A stretch of 64,000 nucleotides of DNA from Streptomyces hygroscopicus (GCF_026168105.1 NZ_LBMW01000020.1:1-64000); one strand, 5' to 3'. Shown: positions 24,424 through 33,588, counted from the first letter of the stretch. The notes: generated by a model from the sequence alone, not told the origin. Numbers and translations: made by a program.

Positions 24424-25617
24424 GTGGCGGATGTTTTCAAGGCAGGCCGGGGCGACTACCAGGAGCTCGTGGACGAGATCTCGGAGCTGCTCGGCGCCCC
24501 CACGACCCTGGAGAACCGGGACTTCGAGCTGATCGCCTTTGCCGCGTACGACAGCGAGGGCGAGTTCGACGAGGCGTCCCTCGACCCGGTGCGCACCCGC
24601 TCGATCCTCACGCGGCGCTCCACGGCGGCGGTGCGCCGATGGTTCGAGGGCTTCGGCATCGCACGCGCCACCGGCCCCGTGCGCATTCCGCCCACGCCGG
24701 AGGCGGGCGTCTACCGCGGGCGGATCTGTCTGCCCGTTCGCCACCGGGGTGTCGTCCTCGGGTACGTATGGGCGCTGGCCGACGAGCCGGGCCCGTCCGA
24801 GGCGCAGCTGTCCGCCGCGATGGAGGTCGCCGCCCGGATCGGCGCCCTCCTCGCGGACGAGGCGCAGGCGGGCGCGGACCTGACGCGCGAGCTGCGCGCG
24901 GTCCTCACCGCCGAGCGCGGCTGGCAGCAGGACATGGCGGTGGCGGAGCTGCGTACGGCGCTGGGGGTGCGGGGCGAGGGCCTGCACACGGTGGTGTGCG
25001 TGGCCCCCTGGCCCTCGGCCGACCCCGACCACGCCCCCTCGGTCCGGACGATGCCTGCCACGACCGCGCTGTGCACCGTGCCGTGGGGCGCAGCGGGCCA
25101 GTGCCTGGCGCTGCTGGTGCGGCTGCGCTCGACCGACGTCCTGACCCCGGCGCTGACCGCGGCCACCCGGCTGCTGCGGGAGGCGGAGGGCTCGCGCGGC
25201 GGCGGGCGGACCGCGGCCGGGGTGGCCGGCGTCCGCCACGGCCTCGCAGAGCTTGGCAACGCCTGGCAGGAGGCGTCGGCGGCGGCCCGCGCCGCCCTGG
25301 CGGAGCCACGGCTCGGCCCCATCGCACAGTGGGCGTCCATCGGGCCCTACCGCCTGCTGACATCGCTCCCGCCGCAGGCGGCACGCGACCCGGCCGTGCG
25401 TGTGCTGCTGTCCCCCGCCCACCGCGAACTCGCGCGCACCGCCGAGGTGTTCCTGGACTGCGCGGGCCAGGCGGGACGCACGGCGGCGGAACTGGGCATC
25501 CACCGGCAGACCCTCTACTACCGCCTGTCCCGCGTCGAGCAGCTCACCGGCCTGGACCTCGACGACGGCGAGGACCGGCTGCTGCTGCACATGGCGCTGA
25601 AGGGGGCGCGGCTCTAG
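24424..25617 (+). CDS. PucR-family regulator, probable proline-catabolism activator
   Basis: The 397-residue protein has an N-terminal region with GAF-like character (about 1-150) and a CdaR/PucR C-terminal HTH: VFLDCAGQAGRTAAELGIHR, QTLYYRLSRVEQLTGLDL. PucR-type proteins activate nitrogen-compound catabolic genes. Being divergent from proline dehydrogenase and P5C dehydrogenase, it is probably the proline-responsive regulator of that pair. The GTG at 24424 is preferred because GGGAG lies nine bases upstream; the ATG at 24406 has poor spacing. Its stop codon overlaps that of the convergent TetR gene by the shared CTAG. Confidence 0.87.
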   Translation: MADVFKAGRGDYQELVDEISELLGAPTTLENRDFELIAFAAYDSEGEFDEASLDPVRTRSILTRRSTAAVRRWFEGFGIARATGPVRIPPTPEAGVYRGRICLPVRHRGVVLGYVWALADEPGPSEAQLSAAMEVAARIGALLADEAQAGADLTRELRAVLTAERGWQQDMAVAELRTALGVRGEGLHTVVCVAPWPSADPDHAPSVRTMPATTALCTVPWGAAGQCLALLVRLRSTDVLTPALTAATRLLREAEGSRGGGRTAAGVAGVRHGLAELGNAWQEASAAARAALAEPRLGPIAQWASIGPYRLLTSLPPQAARDPAVRVLLSPAHRELARTAEVFLDCAGQAGRTAAELGIHRQTLYYRLSRVEQLTGLDLDDGEDRLLLHMALKGARL

Positions 25618-26249
25618 CGATCCGCGCTCTTCGCCGTACCGGCACCCTTCGCCGTACCGGCACCCTTCGCCGTACCGGCGATCACCCGGCGCAGCCCCTC
25701 GGTGAGCTGATCGGCGTCGGTCGCGGAGTCCGGGTCGAAGAGCCACTGGACCATGAGCCCGTTGAGGAGGGTCTGGTAGAAGCGGCCCTCCGTGTCCACG
25801 GCCCCCTTGTCGAGCTCGCCCTCCGGGATGCCGGTGAACATGGAGACAAGGCCCGAGCGCCCCTCGTCCTGTGCTTCACCCAGCAGGCGGCGCACCTCCG
25901 GGATCCGGTCGCTCTGGAAGATGAGTTCGAAGCTCAGCAGCCAGATCGCCCGTGACTCCGGCACCGAGCGGATGACGTTCGCCCACACCTCCTGGAAGCG
26001 CTCCAGCGAGCCGGGCGGCGCCTTCGCCTCGCCGCCCGCGCCCCAGCCGGGATCCATGGTTTCGCCCACCCCCTCGATCAGTGAGACGTACGCCTGCACC
26101 AGCAGCGCGTCCTTGGAGCCGTAGTGGTAGCCGATGGACGCCAGGTTCGTCCCCGACTCCTTGACGATGTCGCGCGCCGTCGTGCGCAGGAAGCCCTTCT
26201 GGAGCAGGCAGCGCTTCGCGCCCTCGAGCAGATCCTCACGGTGTCCCAT
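25614..26249 (-). CDS. TetR/AcrR-family regulator of the adjacent MFS pump
   Basis: The 211-residue protein has an N-terminal HTH (GAKRCLLQKGFLRTTARDIV, ESGTNLASIGYHYGSKDAL) and a TetR C-terminal domain of the kind found beside drug pumps. It ends with an odd repetitive tail, GTAKGAGTAKGAGTAKSADR, from an 18-bp tandem repeat. The ATG at 26249 is used; a longer frame from 26273 exists. It is divergent from the MFS gene with 96 bases between, where palindromes suit its operator, so it very likely represses that pump. Its last four bases overlap the pucR stop. Confidence 0.87.
   Translation of the reverse strand: MGHREDLLEGAKRCLLQKGFLRTTARDIVKESGTNLASIGYHYGSKDALLVQAYVSLIEGVGETMDPGWGAGGEAKAPPGSLERFQEVWANVIRSVPESRAIWLLSFELIFQSDRIPEVRRLLGEAQDEGRSGLVSMFTGIPEGELDKGAVDTEGRFYQTLLNGLMVQWLFDPDSATDADQLTEGLRRVIAGTAKGAGTAKGAGTAKSADR
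25634..25680 (-). repeat. 18-bp tandem repeat at the tetR 3' end
   Basis: The unit CCGTACCGGCACCCTTCG occurs two full times plus a partial third, encoding GTAKGA repeats at the C terminus. It is in frame and directly before the overlapping stop codons. Confidence 0.8.
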
Positions 26250-26284
26250 GCCCACCACCCTATCTCGATTCATACAGCCGTCCT

Positions 26285-26329
26285 ATACGAGCGATTTAAA
26301 CGGCCGTATTAGACAAGCGTTTAAGACGC
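26285..26329. promoter_or_regulatory. Candidate TetR operators before the MFS pump
   Basis: ATACG and CGTAT (26285-26309) flank an AT-rich centre with TTTAAA; eight bases on, GCGT-TTAAG-ACGC (26317-26329) gives a second symmetric element. This is a sharply AT-rich patch in the gap between the divergent tetR and MFS genes. Confidence 0.45.
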
Positions 26330-26345
26330 CCGTACAGTCTCTGGC

Positions 26346-27908
26346 ATGACGAACTCGACAAGCACGACGGCCCAGTTGGGCCCGGACGCCGCTGCCACCC
26401 GGGCCGGCCGCCGTGAATGGACCGCCCTGGGCGTCCTGATGCTGCCGCTGCTGCTGGTCTCGATGGACGTCTCGGTCCTCTACTTCGCGATACCGGCGAT
26501 CAGCGCGGACCTGAGGCCGAGCGGCACCCAGCAGCTGTGGATCTTCGACATCTACGCGTTCGTGCTGGCCGGGCTGCTGATGACGATGGGGTCGCTGGGC
26601 GACCGCATCGGCCGTCGCAGGCTTCTGCTCATCGGCGCCGCCGCGTTCGGCGCGGCCTCCCTGGTCGCCGCGTACGCGAACAGCGCCGAGACGCTCATCG
26701 CGGCGCGGGCGGTGCTCGGGATCGGGGGCGCGACCCTGATGCCGTCGACGATGGCGCTGGTCCGCACGATGTTCACCGATCCGGGCCAGCGGGCGAAGGC
26801 GATCGGCATGTGGTCCGGGGTGATGACGGCCGGTATCGCTCTCGGCTCGGTGATGAGCGGCGTCCTCGTCCAGTACTTCTGGTGGGGCTCGGTCTTCCTG
26901 GTGAACCTGCCCGCGATGGCCCTGCTCCTGGTCCTCGGCCCGTTCCTGCTGCCCGAGTCGAAGAACCCCGAGCCCGGCCGGTTCGACCTCCTCAGCGTCC
27001 CGCTGTCGATGGCGGCGGTGCTCCCCGTGATCTACGGCCTGAAGGAGATCCCGTCGGAGGGCTGGCACGTCCGTTACGTCGTCTCGGTGACCGTGGGCCT
27101 GCTCTTCGCGGCGCTCTTCATCCACCGTCAGCGGACCACGGCTTCACCCATGATCTCCCCCGCCCTCTTCCGCGGACGGGGCTTCGCCCCCGCCGTGGTG
27201 CTGAACCTCGTCTCCTCGTTCGGGATGATGGGCTCGGCGTTCTTCACCACGCAGTACCTGCAGTCGGTGCTCGGCAAGAGCGCGATGGAGGCGGCCCTGT
27301 GGGCGCTGCTCCCCTCGGTGCCGATCGGCATGGCCGCCCCGATCGCCACCCAGCTGGTCCAGAAGGGCGTCAACCGCGCTTACGTCGTCTCCGCGGGCTT
27401 CGCGATCGCCGCGGCCGGCTACGCGATGCTCGCCCTCGCCGGTACGGACTCCCTCTGGCTGGTACTGGCCGCCTGCGGTGTCCTCGCCTCCGGGATCGTC
27501 GTCGCCATCTCCCAGATGACGGACCTCGCGCTGAGCGCGGCCCCGGTCGAGCGGGCGGGCTCCGCTTCCTCCCTCCTGGAGACCGGCGGGGAGTTCGGCG
27601 GAGCCCTCGGCATGGCGGTCCTCGGCTCCATCGGCACGGCGCTCTACCGCCACGACATCCCGTCCTCGGCCCCGGCCCCGGCCCGGGAGACACTGGGCGG
27701 CGCGCTGGCCATCGCGGACCGGCTCCCGGGACGCGCGGGCGACGCCCTGGCCTCGGCCGCCCGGGACGCGTTCACCAGCGGGATGCACGGGGCGGCGATC
27801 GCGGGGGCGGTGGTGCTGGCGGGGGCCTCGGTCGGGGCGGCGGCGACACTGCGCCGGATCCACGTACGCGAAACCACGGCCGCGGAGCCGGAGCGGGTCT
27901 CCGCCTGA
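26346..27908 (+). CDS. MFS drug efflux transporter, DHA2 (14-helix, QacA/SmvA-like)
   Basis: At 520 residues with 14 predicted helices it fits the DHA2 H+ antiporter family. Family features include LVSMDVSVLYFAIPAI in helix 1 (motif D1), GSLGDRIGRRRLLLIGA after helix 2 (motif A), and GVMTAGIALGSVMSGVLV in helix 5 (motif C, antiporters). QacA/SmvA-type pumps expel cationic or amphipathic drugs. The divergent tetR neighbour supports drug-inducible export. No clear ribosome binding site precedes the ATG, so a short or leaderless transcript is possible. It ends at a strong bidirectional terminator facing serA. Confidence 0.9.
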   Translation: MTNSTSTTAQLGPDAAATRAGRREWTALGVLMLPLLLVSMDVSVLYFAIPAISADLRPSGTQQLWIFDIYAFVLAGLLMTMGSLGDRIGRRRLLLIGAAAFGAASLVAAYANSAETLIAARAVLGIGGATLMPSTMALVRTMFTDPGQRAKAIGMWSGVMTAGIALGSVMSGVLVQYFWWGSVFLVNLPAMALLLVLGPFLLPESKNPEPGRFDLLSVPLSMAAVLPVIYGLKEIPSEGWHVRYVVSVTVGLLFAALFIHRQRTTASPMISPALFRGRGFAPAVVLNLVSSFGMMGSAFFTTQYLQSVLGKSAMEAALWALLPSVPIGMAAPIATQLVQKGVNRAYVVSAGFAIAAAGYAMLALAGTDSLWLVLAACGVLASGIVVAISQMTDLALSAAPVERAGSASSLLETGGEFGGALGMAVLGSIGTALYRHDIPSSAPAPARETLGGALAIADRLPGRAGDALASAARDAFTSGMHGAAIAGAVVLAGASVGAAATLRRIHVRETTAAEPERVSA

Positions 27909-27928
27909 GGACACTCACAGCGCAGGAA

Positions 27929-27968
27929 AAACGCCGGACGGGCTGGTCAACCAGCCCGTCCGGCGTTT
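27929..27968. terminator. Bidirectional 18-bp terminator between MFS pump and serA
   Basis: AAACGCCGGACGGGCTGG and its exact complement enclose TCAA, giving an A-run on one side and a T-run on the other. It can end transcription of the pump on plus and of serA on minus. Confidence 0.88.
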
Positions 27969-28030
27969 GAGGACGAGCCCGTTCAGGGCGAACGGGGGTC
28001 CGGGGGCGAGGTCCCGGGGAGGGCGACCCG
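27962..28030 (+). repeat. Dispersed Streptomyces 3'-end repeat, copy 1
   Basis: The segment begins GGCGTTTGAGGACGAG and continues with CCGTTCAGGGCGAACGGGGGTC. The same 16-base core occurs in the opposite orientation at 59666-59681. Such elements are familiar between convergent Streptomyces genes, usually fused to a terminator hairpin. Confidence 0.6.
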
Positions 28031-28061
28031 GGCCGACGGTCAGCCCGGACGAACGGTCGCC

Positions 28062-29663
28062 TCAGACCAGGTTCACCGAGCGGGCGGACGTCGCGCCGAT
28101 CTCCTCCGCCACCTCCGTCAGGACGTTCTGCGGCACCGTGTCGTCGACTGTGAGGACCGCGAGGGCCTCGCCACCGGCGATGTCGCGGGCCACCTGCATG
28201 CCGGCGATGTTGATACCGGCCTCGCCGAGGATGCGGCCGAGCGTGCCGACGACGCCGGGACGGTCGGTGTAGCGCAGCACGACCATGTGGTCCGCCAGCG
28301 CCAGGTCCACGTCGTAGTCGCCCACCGCCACGATCTTCTGGTGGTGCTTCGGGCCGGCCAGCGTGCCGGACACCGACACCTCCTCGCCGGCCGAGAGCGT
28401 ACCGCGCACGGTCACCACGTTCCGGTGGTCCGTGGCCTCCGAGCTGGTGGTCAGGCGCACCTCGACACCGCGCTCCTGGGCGAAGAGCGGCGCGTTGACG
28501 TACGAAACCGTCTCGTCCACGACATCCTCGAACACGCCCTTGAGCGCGGACAGTTCGAGCACCTTCACATCGTGCTGGGTGATCTCGCCGTACACCTCGA
28601 CGTCGAGCCGGACCGCGACCTCGCCCGCGAGCGCGGTGAAGATACGGCCGAGCTTCTCGGCGAGCGGGAGCCCCGGCTTGACGTCCTCGGCGATGACACC
28701 GCCCTGGACGTTCACCGCGTCCGGCACCAGCTCGCCGGCGAGCGCGAGGCGCACGGACTTGGCGACCGCGATACCGGCCTTCTCCTGCGCCTCGTCCGTC
28801 GAAGCGCCCAGGTGCGGGGTGCAGACGACCTGGTCCAGCTCGAACAGCGGCGAGTCCGTGCACGGTTCCTTCGCGTACACGTCGAGGCCCGCGCCCGCGA
28901 CCCGGCCCTCCTTGAGCGCCGAGTACAGCGCCTCCTCGTCGACGATCCCGCCGCGTGCGGCGTTGACGATGCGGACGTGCGGCTTGACCTTGTGCAGCGC
29001 CTCGTCACCGATCAGGCCGAGGGTCTCGGGGGTCTTCGGCAGGTGGACGGTGATGAAGTCGGAGACCTCGAGCAGCTCGTCGAGCGACAGCACCTTGACG
29101 CCCATCTGCGCGGCCCGGGCGGGCTGCACATAGGGGTCGTAGGCGACGATCTTCATGCCGAACGCGGACATGCGCTGCGCGACCAGCGCGCCGATGCGGC
29201 CGAGACCGACCACGCCGAGGGTCTTCTCGGCGAGCTCGACACCCGTGTACTTGCTGCGCTTCCACTCGCCGTTCTTCAGCGCGGCGTTGGCCTGCGGGAT
29301 GTTGCGGGCGGTGGAGACGAGCAGACCGCAGGCCAGCTCGGCTGCGGTCACGATGTTCGAGGTGGGTGCGTTGACTACCATCACGCCGGCCTTGGTGGCG
29401 GCGGAGACGTCCACGTTGTCCAGGCCGACGCCGGCTCGCGCGACGACCTTCAGCTTCTTCGCGGCGGCGACGGCCTCGGCGTCCACCTTCGTCGCGGAGC
29501 GGATCAGGATGGCGTCGACGTCGGCGATCGCGGGCAGCAGCTCGGCGCGGTCCGCGCCGTTGCAGTGCCGGATCTCGAAGTCGGGGCCGAGGGCGTCGAC
29601 GGTCGCGGGCGACAGCTCTTCAGCGATGAGTACCGTGGCTTTTCGACTGGGGTACGAGCTCAC
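28062..29663 (-). CDS. serA: D-3-phosphoglycerate dehydrogenase
   Basis: The 533-residue protein is the long, mycobacterial-type SerA: catalytic and NAD domain (about 10-320) with RAGVGLDNVD, GVVGLGRIGALVAQRM and CTPHLGASTDEAQ, then an intervening domain (about 320-455) and a C-terminal ACT domain (about 458-530) for serine feedback. It oxidises 3-phosphoglycerate to 3-phosphohydroxypyruvate, the first step of serine synthesis. The GTG at 29663 has TGAGGA upstream; a frame to 29855 adds a non-family leader. It follows ilvC on the same strand with a 267-base gap and a hairpin, so it probably has its own promoter. Confidence 0.95.
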   Translation of the reverse strand: MSSYPSRKATVLIAEELSPATVDALGPDFEIRHCNGADRAELLPAIADVDAILIRSATKVDAEAVAAAKKLKVVARAGVGLDNVDVSAATKAGVMVVNAPTSNIVTAAELACGLLVSTARNIPQANAALKNGEWKRSKYTGVELAEKTLGVVGLGRIGALVAQRMSAFGMKIVAYDPYVQPARAAQMGVKVLSLDELLEVSDFITVHLPKTPETLGLIGDEALHKVKPHVRIVNAARGGIVDEEALYSALKEGRVAGAGLDVYAKEPCTDSPLFELDQVVCTPHLGASTDEAQEKAGIAVAKSVRLALAGELVPDAVNVQGGVIAEDVKPGLPLAEKLGRIFTALAGEVAVRLDVEVYGEITQHDVKVLELSALKGVFEDVVDETVSYVNAPLFAQERGVEVRLTTSSEATDHRNVVTVRGTLSAGEEVSVSGTLAGPKHHQKIVAVGDYDVDLALADHMVVLRYTDRPGVVGTLGRILGEAGINIAGMQVARDIAGGEALAVLTVDDTVPQNVLTEVAEEIGATSARSVNLV

Positions 29664-29890
29664 GTGAGTCCTCACAAGTCCAATGCGGACGGCCGTCCCG
29701 ACGGCCGCAGGCGGTGGAGGGGTGCTAGCCGCGTGGAAGACGCACGACGCTGTGGGCCTGAACGCGATTCTTGTGCAGCAGTGTAGTAGCGCGGCGCTGG
29801 TCGTATTACGCCTCTGCGGAAGGATCACCCATCCGTGGCTGGACGGGTTGGACAACGCCCGGTGCCAGGCGTTACCCGCGGTTCGCCGAA

Positions 29891-29917
29891 GGGGCCGGAG
29901 CGGTACGCTCCGGCCCC
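29891..29917 (-). terminator. ilvC terminator hairpin
   Basis: GGGGCCGGAGC and GCTCCGGCCCC form a perfect 11-bp stem around GGTAC, 13 bases after the ilvC stop. There is no good T run. Confidence 0.6.
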
Positions 29918-29930
29918 CCGGGCACCCGAC

Positions 29931-30929
29931 TCACGCCTCTTCGTCGACCCAGCTCATGAGCTTGCGCAGCTCCTTGCCGGTGGTCTCCAGCAGGTGCTCG
30001 GAGTCCTGCTGCTTGTACTCGTTGTACTTCTTCAGACCGCCGTGGTACTCGTCCATCCAGTTCTTGGCGAACGTGCCGTCCTGGATCTCGGCGAGGACCT
30101 TCTTCATCTCGGCCTTGGTGGCCTCGGTGATGATGCGCGGGCCGGTGACGTAGTCGCCCCACTCGGCGGTCTCGGAGATCGACCAGCGCATCTTCTCCAG
30201 GCCGCCCTCGTACATGAGGTCGACGATCAGCTTCAGCTCGTGGAGGCACTCGAAGTAGGCGATCTCCGGCTGGTAGCCCGCCTCGACCAGGGTCTCGAAG
30301 CCGGCCTTGACCAGCGCGGCGGTGCCGCCGCAGAGGACGGCCTGCTCGCCGAACAGGTCGGTCTCGGTCTCCTCGGTGAAGGTCGTCTTGATGACGCCGG
30401 CACGGGTGCCGCCGATGCCCTTGGCGTACGACAGCGCCAGCGCGAACGCGTTGCCGGATGCGTCCTGCTCGACGGCGACGATGCAGGGAACGCCGCGGCC
30501 CTCCTCGTACTGGCGGCGCACCAGGTGGCCCGGGCCCTTGGGGGCGACCATGCAGACGTCCACGCCGGCCGGGGGCTTGATGAAGCCGAAGCGGATGTTG
30601 AGCCCGTGGCCGAAGAACAGGGCGTCGCCGTCCTTCAGGTGCGGTGCGACGGACTCCTCGTAGACCTGGGCCTGGATCGGGTCCGGCACCAGGATCATGA
30701 TCACGTCGGCCTCGGCGGCCGCCTCCGCCGGGGTCACCACGCGCAGCCCCTGCTCCTCGGCCTTCGCCTTGGACTTGGAGCCCTCGTGCAGACCCACGCG
30801 GACGTCGACACCCGAGTCGCGCAGCGACAGCGCGTGGGCATGGCCCTGGCTGCCGTAGCCGATGACCGCGACCTTGCGGCCCTGGATGATGGACAGGTCG
30901 GCGTCAGCGTCGTAGAACAGCTCGGCCAC
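29931..30929 (-). CDS. ilvC: Ketol-acid reductoisomerase (NADP+), class I
   Basis: The 332-residue protein has class I length. The N-terminal Rossmann domain has VAVIGYGSQGHAHALSL and the knotted helical domain carries the metal-binding TETDLFGEQAVLCGG and FECLHELKLIVDLMYEGG. It isomerises and reduces 2-acetolactate and 2-aceto-2-hydroxybutyrate with NADPH and Mg2+ for Val, Leu and Ile. The GTG start has AAGGAGAG ten bases upstream. It follows ilvN by 141 bases on the same strand, the usual ilvBNC order. Confidence 0.97.
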   Translation of the reverse strand: MAELFYDADADLSIIQGRKVAVIGYGSQGHAHALSLRDSGVDVRVGLHEGSKSKAKAEEQGLRVVTPAEAAAEADVIMILVPDPIQAQVYEESVAPHLKDGDALFFGHGLNIRFGFIKPPAGVDVCMVAPKGPGHLVRRQYEEGRGVPCIVAVEQDASGNAFALALSYAKGIGGTRAGVIKTTFTEETETDLFGEQAVLCGGTAALVKAGFETLVEAGYQPEIAYFECLHELKLIVDLMYEGGLEKMRWSISETAEWGDYVTGPRIITEATKAEMKKVLAEIQDGTFAKNWMDEYHGGLKKYNEYKQQDSEHLLETTGKELRKLMSWVDEEA

Positions 30930-31070
30930 TTTGGGTTCTCTCCTTGGAGTGCAGGTGTTGCTCCCACCGTATGACGGTGGGGGGAGGGGAAGTTTCGGGG
31001 TCTCGGAATACGGGCGGCCGGCGGCTGTCGGACCGCCCGTTTCCAGTCACGGGTGCGGCGCCCGTGCGAG

Positions 31071-31595
31071 CTACGCGGACCGGTCGAGAGCGCGCAGCGA
31101 GCGGTCCGTGATCGAACGGGCGCCCCGGCCGATCGCGATCGTGCCGGACTGGACCAGCTCCTTGATGCCGTACGGCTCCAGCATCTTCAGCATGGCGGAC
31201 AATTTGTCGCCGGATCCGGTGGCCTCGATGGTCACGGCCTCCGGGGAGACGTCGACGGTCTTGGCGCGGAACAGCTGGACGATCTCGACGATCTGGGAGC
31301 GCGTCTCGTTGTCGGCGCGCACCTTCACCAGAACGAGTTCACGCTGAACGGCGGACGACGGCTCGAGCTCGACGATCTTCAGGACGTTGACGAGCTTGTT
31401 GAGCTGCTTGGTGACCTGTTCGAGCGGCAGGTCCTCGACGTTCACCACGATGGTGATGCGGGAGATGTCGGGATGCTCGGTGACGCCGACCGCGAGCGAG
31501 TCGATGTTGAAGCCGCGGCGCGAGAACAGGGCGGCGATCCGGGCAAGGATGCCGGGCGTGTTCTCGACGAGGACCGAGAGGGTGTGCTTGGACAT
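31071..31595 (-). CDS. ilvN: Acetolactate synthase small (regulatory) subunit
   Basis: The 174-residue protein has an N-terminal ACT domain (HTLSVLVENTPGILARIAAL, RRGFNIDSLAVG) and a C-terminal ALS-ss domain. It binds valine and controls the catalytic subunit. The ATG at 31595 matches family N termini (MSKHTLSV). It lies 18 bases after ilvB, so the two are translated from one transcript. Confidence 0.96.
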   Translation of the reverse strand: MSKHTLSVLVENTPGILARIAALFSRRGFNIDSLAVGVTEHPDISRITIVVNVEDLPLEQVTKQLNKLVNVLKIVELEPSSAVQRELVLVKVRADNETRSQIVEIVQLFRAKTVDVSPEAVTIEATGSGDKLSAMLKMLEPYGIKELVQSGTIAIGRGARSITDRSLRALDRSA

Positions 31596-31613
31596 GGTTC
31601 TCACTCTGCTCTC

Positions 31614-33485
31614 TCAGTCGTCTTCGCTGTCGCCGAAGTCGGGACGGACGTCCCGGGCGGCCATGATCTCGTCGTTGGAGGTGCCGGCGGCGACCATCGG
31701 CCACACCATCGCGTCTTCGTGGACGATGAAATCGATGACGACCGGACGGTCGTTGATGGAGTTCGCCTCTTCGATGACCTTGTCGAGGTCCTCCGCGGAC
31801 TCACAGCGGATCGCATGGCAGCCCATGGCCTCCGACAGCTTCACGAAGTCGGGGACGCGGGTGCCGGCGCCGCGCGGCGTGCCCTCGGTGGCGCTGCCCG
31901 GCATGGTGACCTCGGGGCCGGAGTGCAGCACCGTGTTGGAGTACCGCTGGTTGTAGAAGAGGGTCTGCCACTGGCGGACCATCCCGAGGGCGCCGTTGTT
32001 GATGATGGCGACCTTGATCGGGATGTTGTTCAGGGCGCAGGTGGTCAGCTCCTGGTTGGTCATCTGGAAGCAGCCGTCGCCATCGATCGCCCAGACAGTG
32101 CGGTCCTGGGCGCCCGCCTTCGCGCCCATTGCGGCCGGGACCGCATAGCCCATCGTCCCGGCGCCGCCGGAATTGAGCCAGGTCGCGGGCTTCTCGTACC
32201 GGATGAAGTGCGCCGCCCACATCTGGTGCTGGCCGACGCCCGCCGCGAAGATCGTGCCTTCGGGGGCGAGCTGCCCGATGCGCTCGATGACCTGCTGCGG
32301 GGAGAGCGTGCCGTCCTCCGGCAGGTCGTAGCCGAGCGGGTACGTCTCGCGCCAGCGGTTCAGGTCGTTCCACCAGGCGGTGTAGTCGCCCTGGTGGCCC
32401 TCGCTGTGCTCCTTCTGCACGGCCTGGATCAGATCCGCGATGACCTCACGGGCGTCGCCGACGATCGGCACGTCGGCGGCGCGGTTCTTGCCGATCTCGG
32501 CCGGGTCGATGTCGGCGTGGACGATCTTGGCGTACGGGGCAAAGCTGTCCAGCTTGCCGGTGACGCGGTCGTCGAAGCGGGCTCCGAGGGCGACGATCAG
32601 GTCGGCCTTCTGCAGCGCGGTGACGGCGGTGACCGACCCGTGCATGCCCGGCATTCCCACGTGCAGCGGGTGGCTGTCGGGGAATGCGCCGAGCGCCATC
32701 AGGGTGGTGGTGACGGGCGCTCCGGTGAGTTCCGCGAGGACCTTCAGCTCGGCGGTGGCGTGCGCCTTCAGGACACCGCCGCCGACGTAGAGGACGGGCC
32801 GCCTGGCGGAGGTGATCAGCTTGGCGGCCTCGCGGATCTGCTTGGCGTGCGGCTTGGTCACCGGACGGTAGCCGGGCAGGTCCGTGACGGGCGGCCAGCT
32901 GAAGGTGGTCTGCGCCTGGAGGGCGTCCTTGGCGATGTCGACGAGGACCGGGCCGGGGCGGCCGGTGGAGGCGATGTGGAAGGCCTCCGCGATCGTCCGG
33001 GGAATGTCCTCGGCCTTGGTGACCAGGAAGTTGTGCTTGGTGATCGGCATCGTGATGCCGACGATGTCCGCCTCCTGGAAGGCGTCGGTGCCGATCGACT
33101 TCGAAGCGACCTGGCCGGTGATCGCGACCAGCGGCACCGAGTCCATGTGTGCGTCCGCGATCGGGGTCACCAGGTTGGTGGCGCCGGGCCCGGACGTCGC
33201 CATGCAGACGCCGACCTTGCCGGTGGCCTGCGCATAGCCGGTGGCCGCGTGGCCCGCGCCCTGCTCGTGCCGCACCAGCACGTGCCGCACCCGCTTGGAG
33301 TCCATCAGCGGGTCGTAGGCCGGAAGGATCGCACCGCCGGGAATGCCGAATACCGTCTCGGCGCCGACCTCCTCGAGAGAGCGGATGAGGGACTGCGCAC
33401 CCGTGACATGCTCGGGCACGGACTGGTGTCCTCCGGATCGGGGCCGCGGCTGCGGATGGTGGGCCCCGGTGGCCTGCTCGGTCAT
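31614..33485 (-). CDS. ilvB: Acetolactate synthase large (catalytic) subunit
   Basis: At 623 residues this is the TPP-dependent catalytic subunit. FGIPGGAILPAYDPL, the catalytic Glu in VRHEQGAGHAATGYA, ATSGPGATNLVTPIAD, and the TPP/Mg motif AIDGDGCFQMTNQEL with NNGALGMVRQW are visible. It condenses two pyruvates, or pyruvate and 2-oxobutyrate, in the first common step of BCAA synthesis. The ATG at 33485 has AGAAGAG at proper spacing; an ATG two codons earlier is too near. Expression is controlled by a leader peptide and terminator at 33551-33683. Confidence 0.97.
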   Translation of the reverse strand: MTEQATGAHHPQPRPRSGGHQSVPEHVTGAQSLIRSLEEVGAETVFGIPGGAILPAYDPLMDSKRVRHVLVRHEQGAGHAATGYAQATGKVGVCMATSGPGATNLVTPIADAHMDSVPLVAITGQVASKSIGTDAFQEADIVGITMPITKHNFLVTKAEDIPRTIAEAFHIASTGRPGPVLVDIAKDALQAQTTFSWPPVTDLPGYRPVTKPHAKQIREAAKLITSARRPVLYVGGGVLKAHATAELKVLAELTGAPVTTTLMALGAFPDSHPLHVGMPGMHGSVTAVTALQKADLIVALGARFDDRVTGKLDSFAPYAKIVHADIDPAEIGKNRAADVPIVGDAREVIADLIQAVQKEHSEGHQGDYTAWWNDLNRWRETYPLGYDLPEDGTLSPQQVIERIGQLAPEGTIFAAGVGQHQMWAAHFIRYEKPATWLNSGGAGTMGYAVPAAMGAKAGAQDRTVWAIDGDGCFQMTNQELTTCALNNIPIKVAIINNGALGMVRQWQTLFYNQRYSNTVLHSGPEVTMPGSATEGTPRGAGTRVPDFVKLSEAMGCHAIRCESAEDLDKVIEEANSINDRPVVIDFIVHEDAMVWPMVAAGTSNDEIMAARDVRPDFGDSEDD

Positions 33486-33550
33486 CGGCATTCTCTTCTC
33501 GATGCTGAGGGTTTTTGCGAGGTTTGGGCGTTGTACGACTGGTGCCTGTG

Positions 33551-33588
33551 CAACAAAAAACCCCTCGTGCCGTAAGGCAAGCGAGGGG
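33551..33588 (-). terminator. ilvB attenuator terminator
   Basis: On the minus strand CCCCTCG pairs with CGAGGGG, with an inner GCC/GGC pair and GTAA loop, followed by TTTTTTGTTG. This intrinsic terminator lies between the leader peptide and ilvB, 66 bases before the ilvB start, and is the off switch of an attenuation system. Confidence 0.92.

Noticed and set aside
31053..33575. Plus-strand 840-codon frame opposite ilvB/ilvN
   Set aside because: Antisense of two clear enzymes; no recognisable domain.
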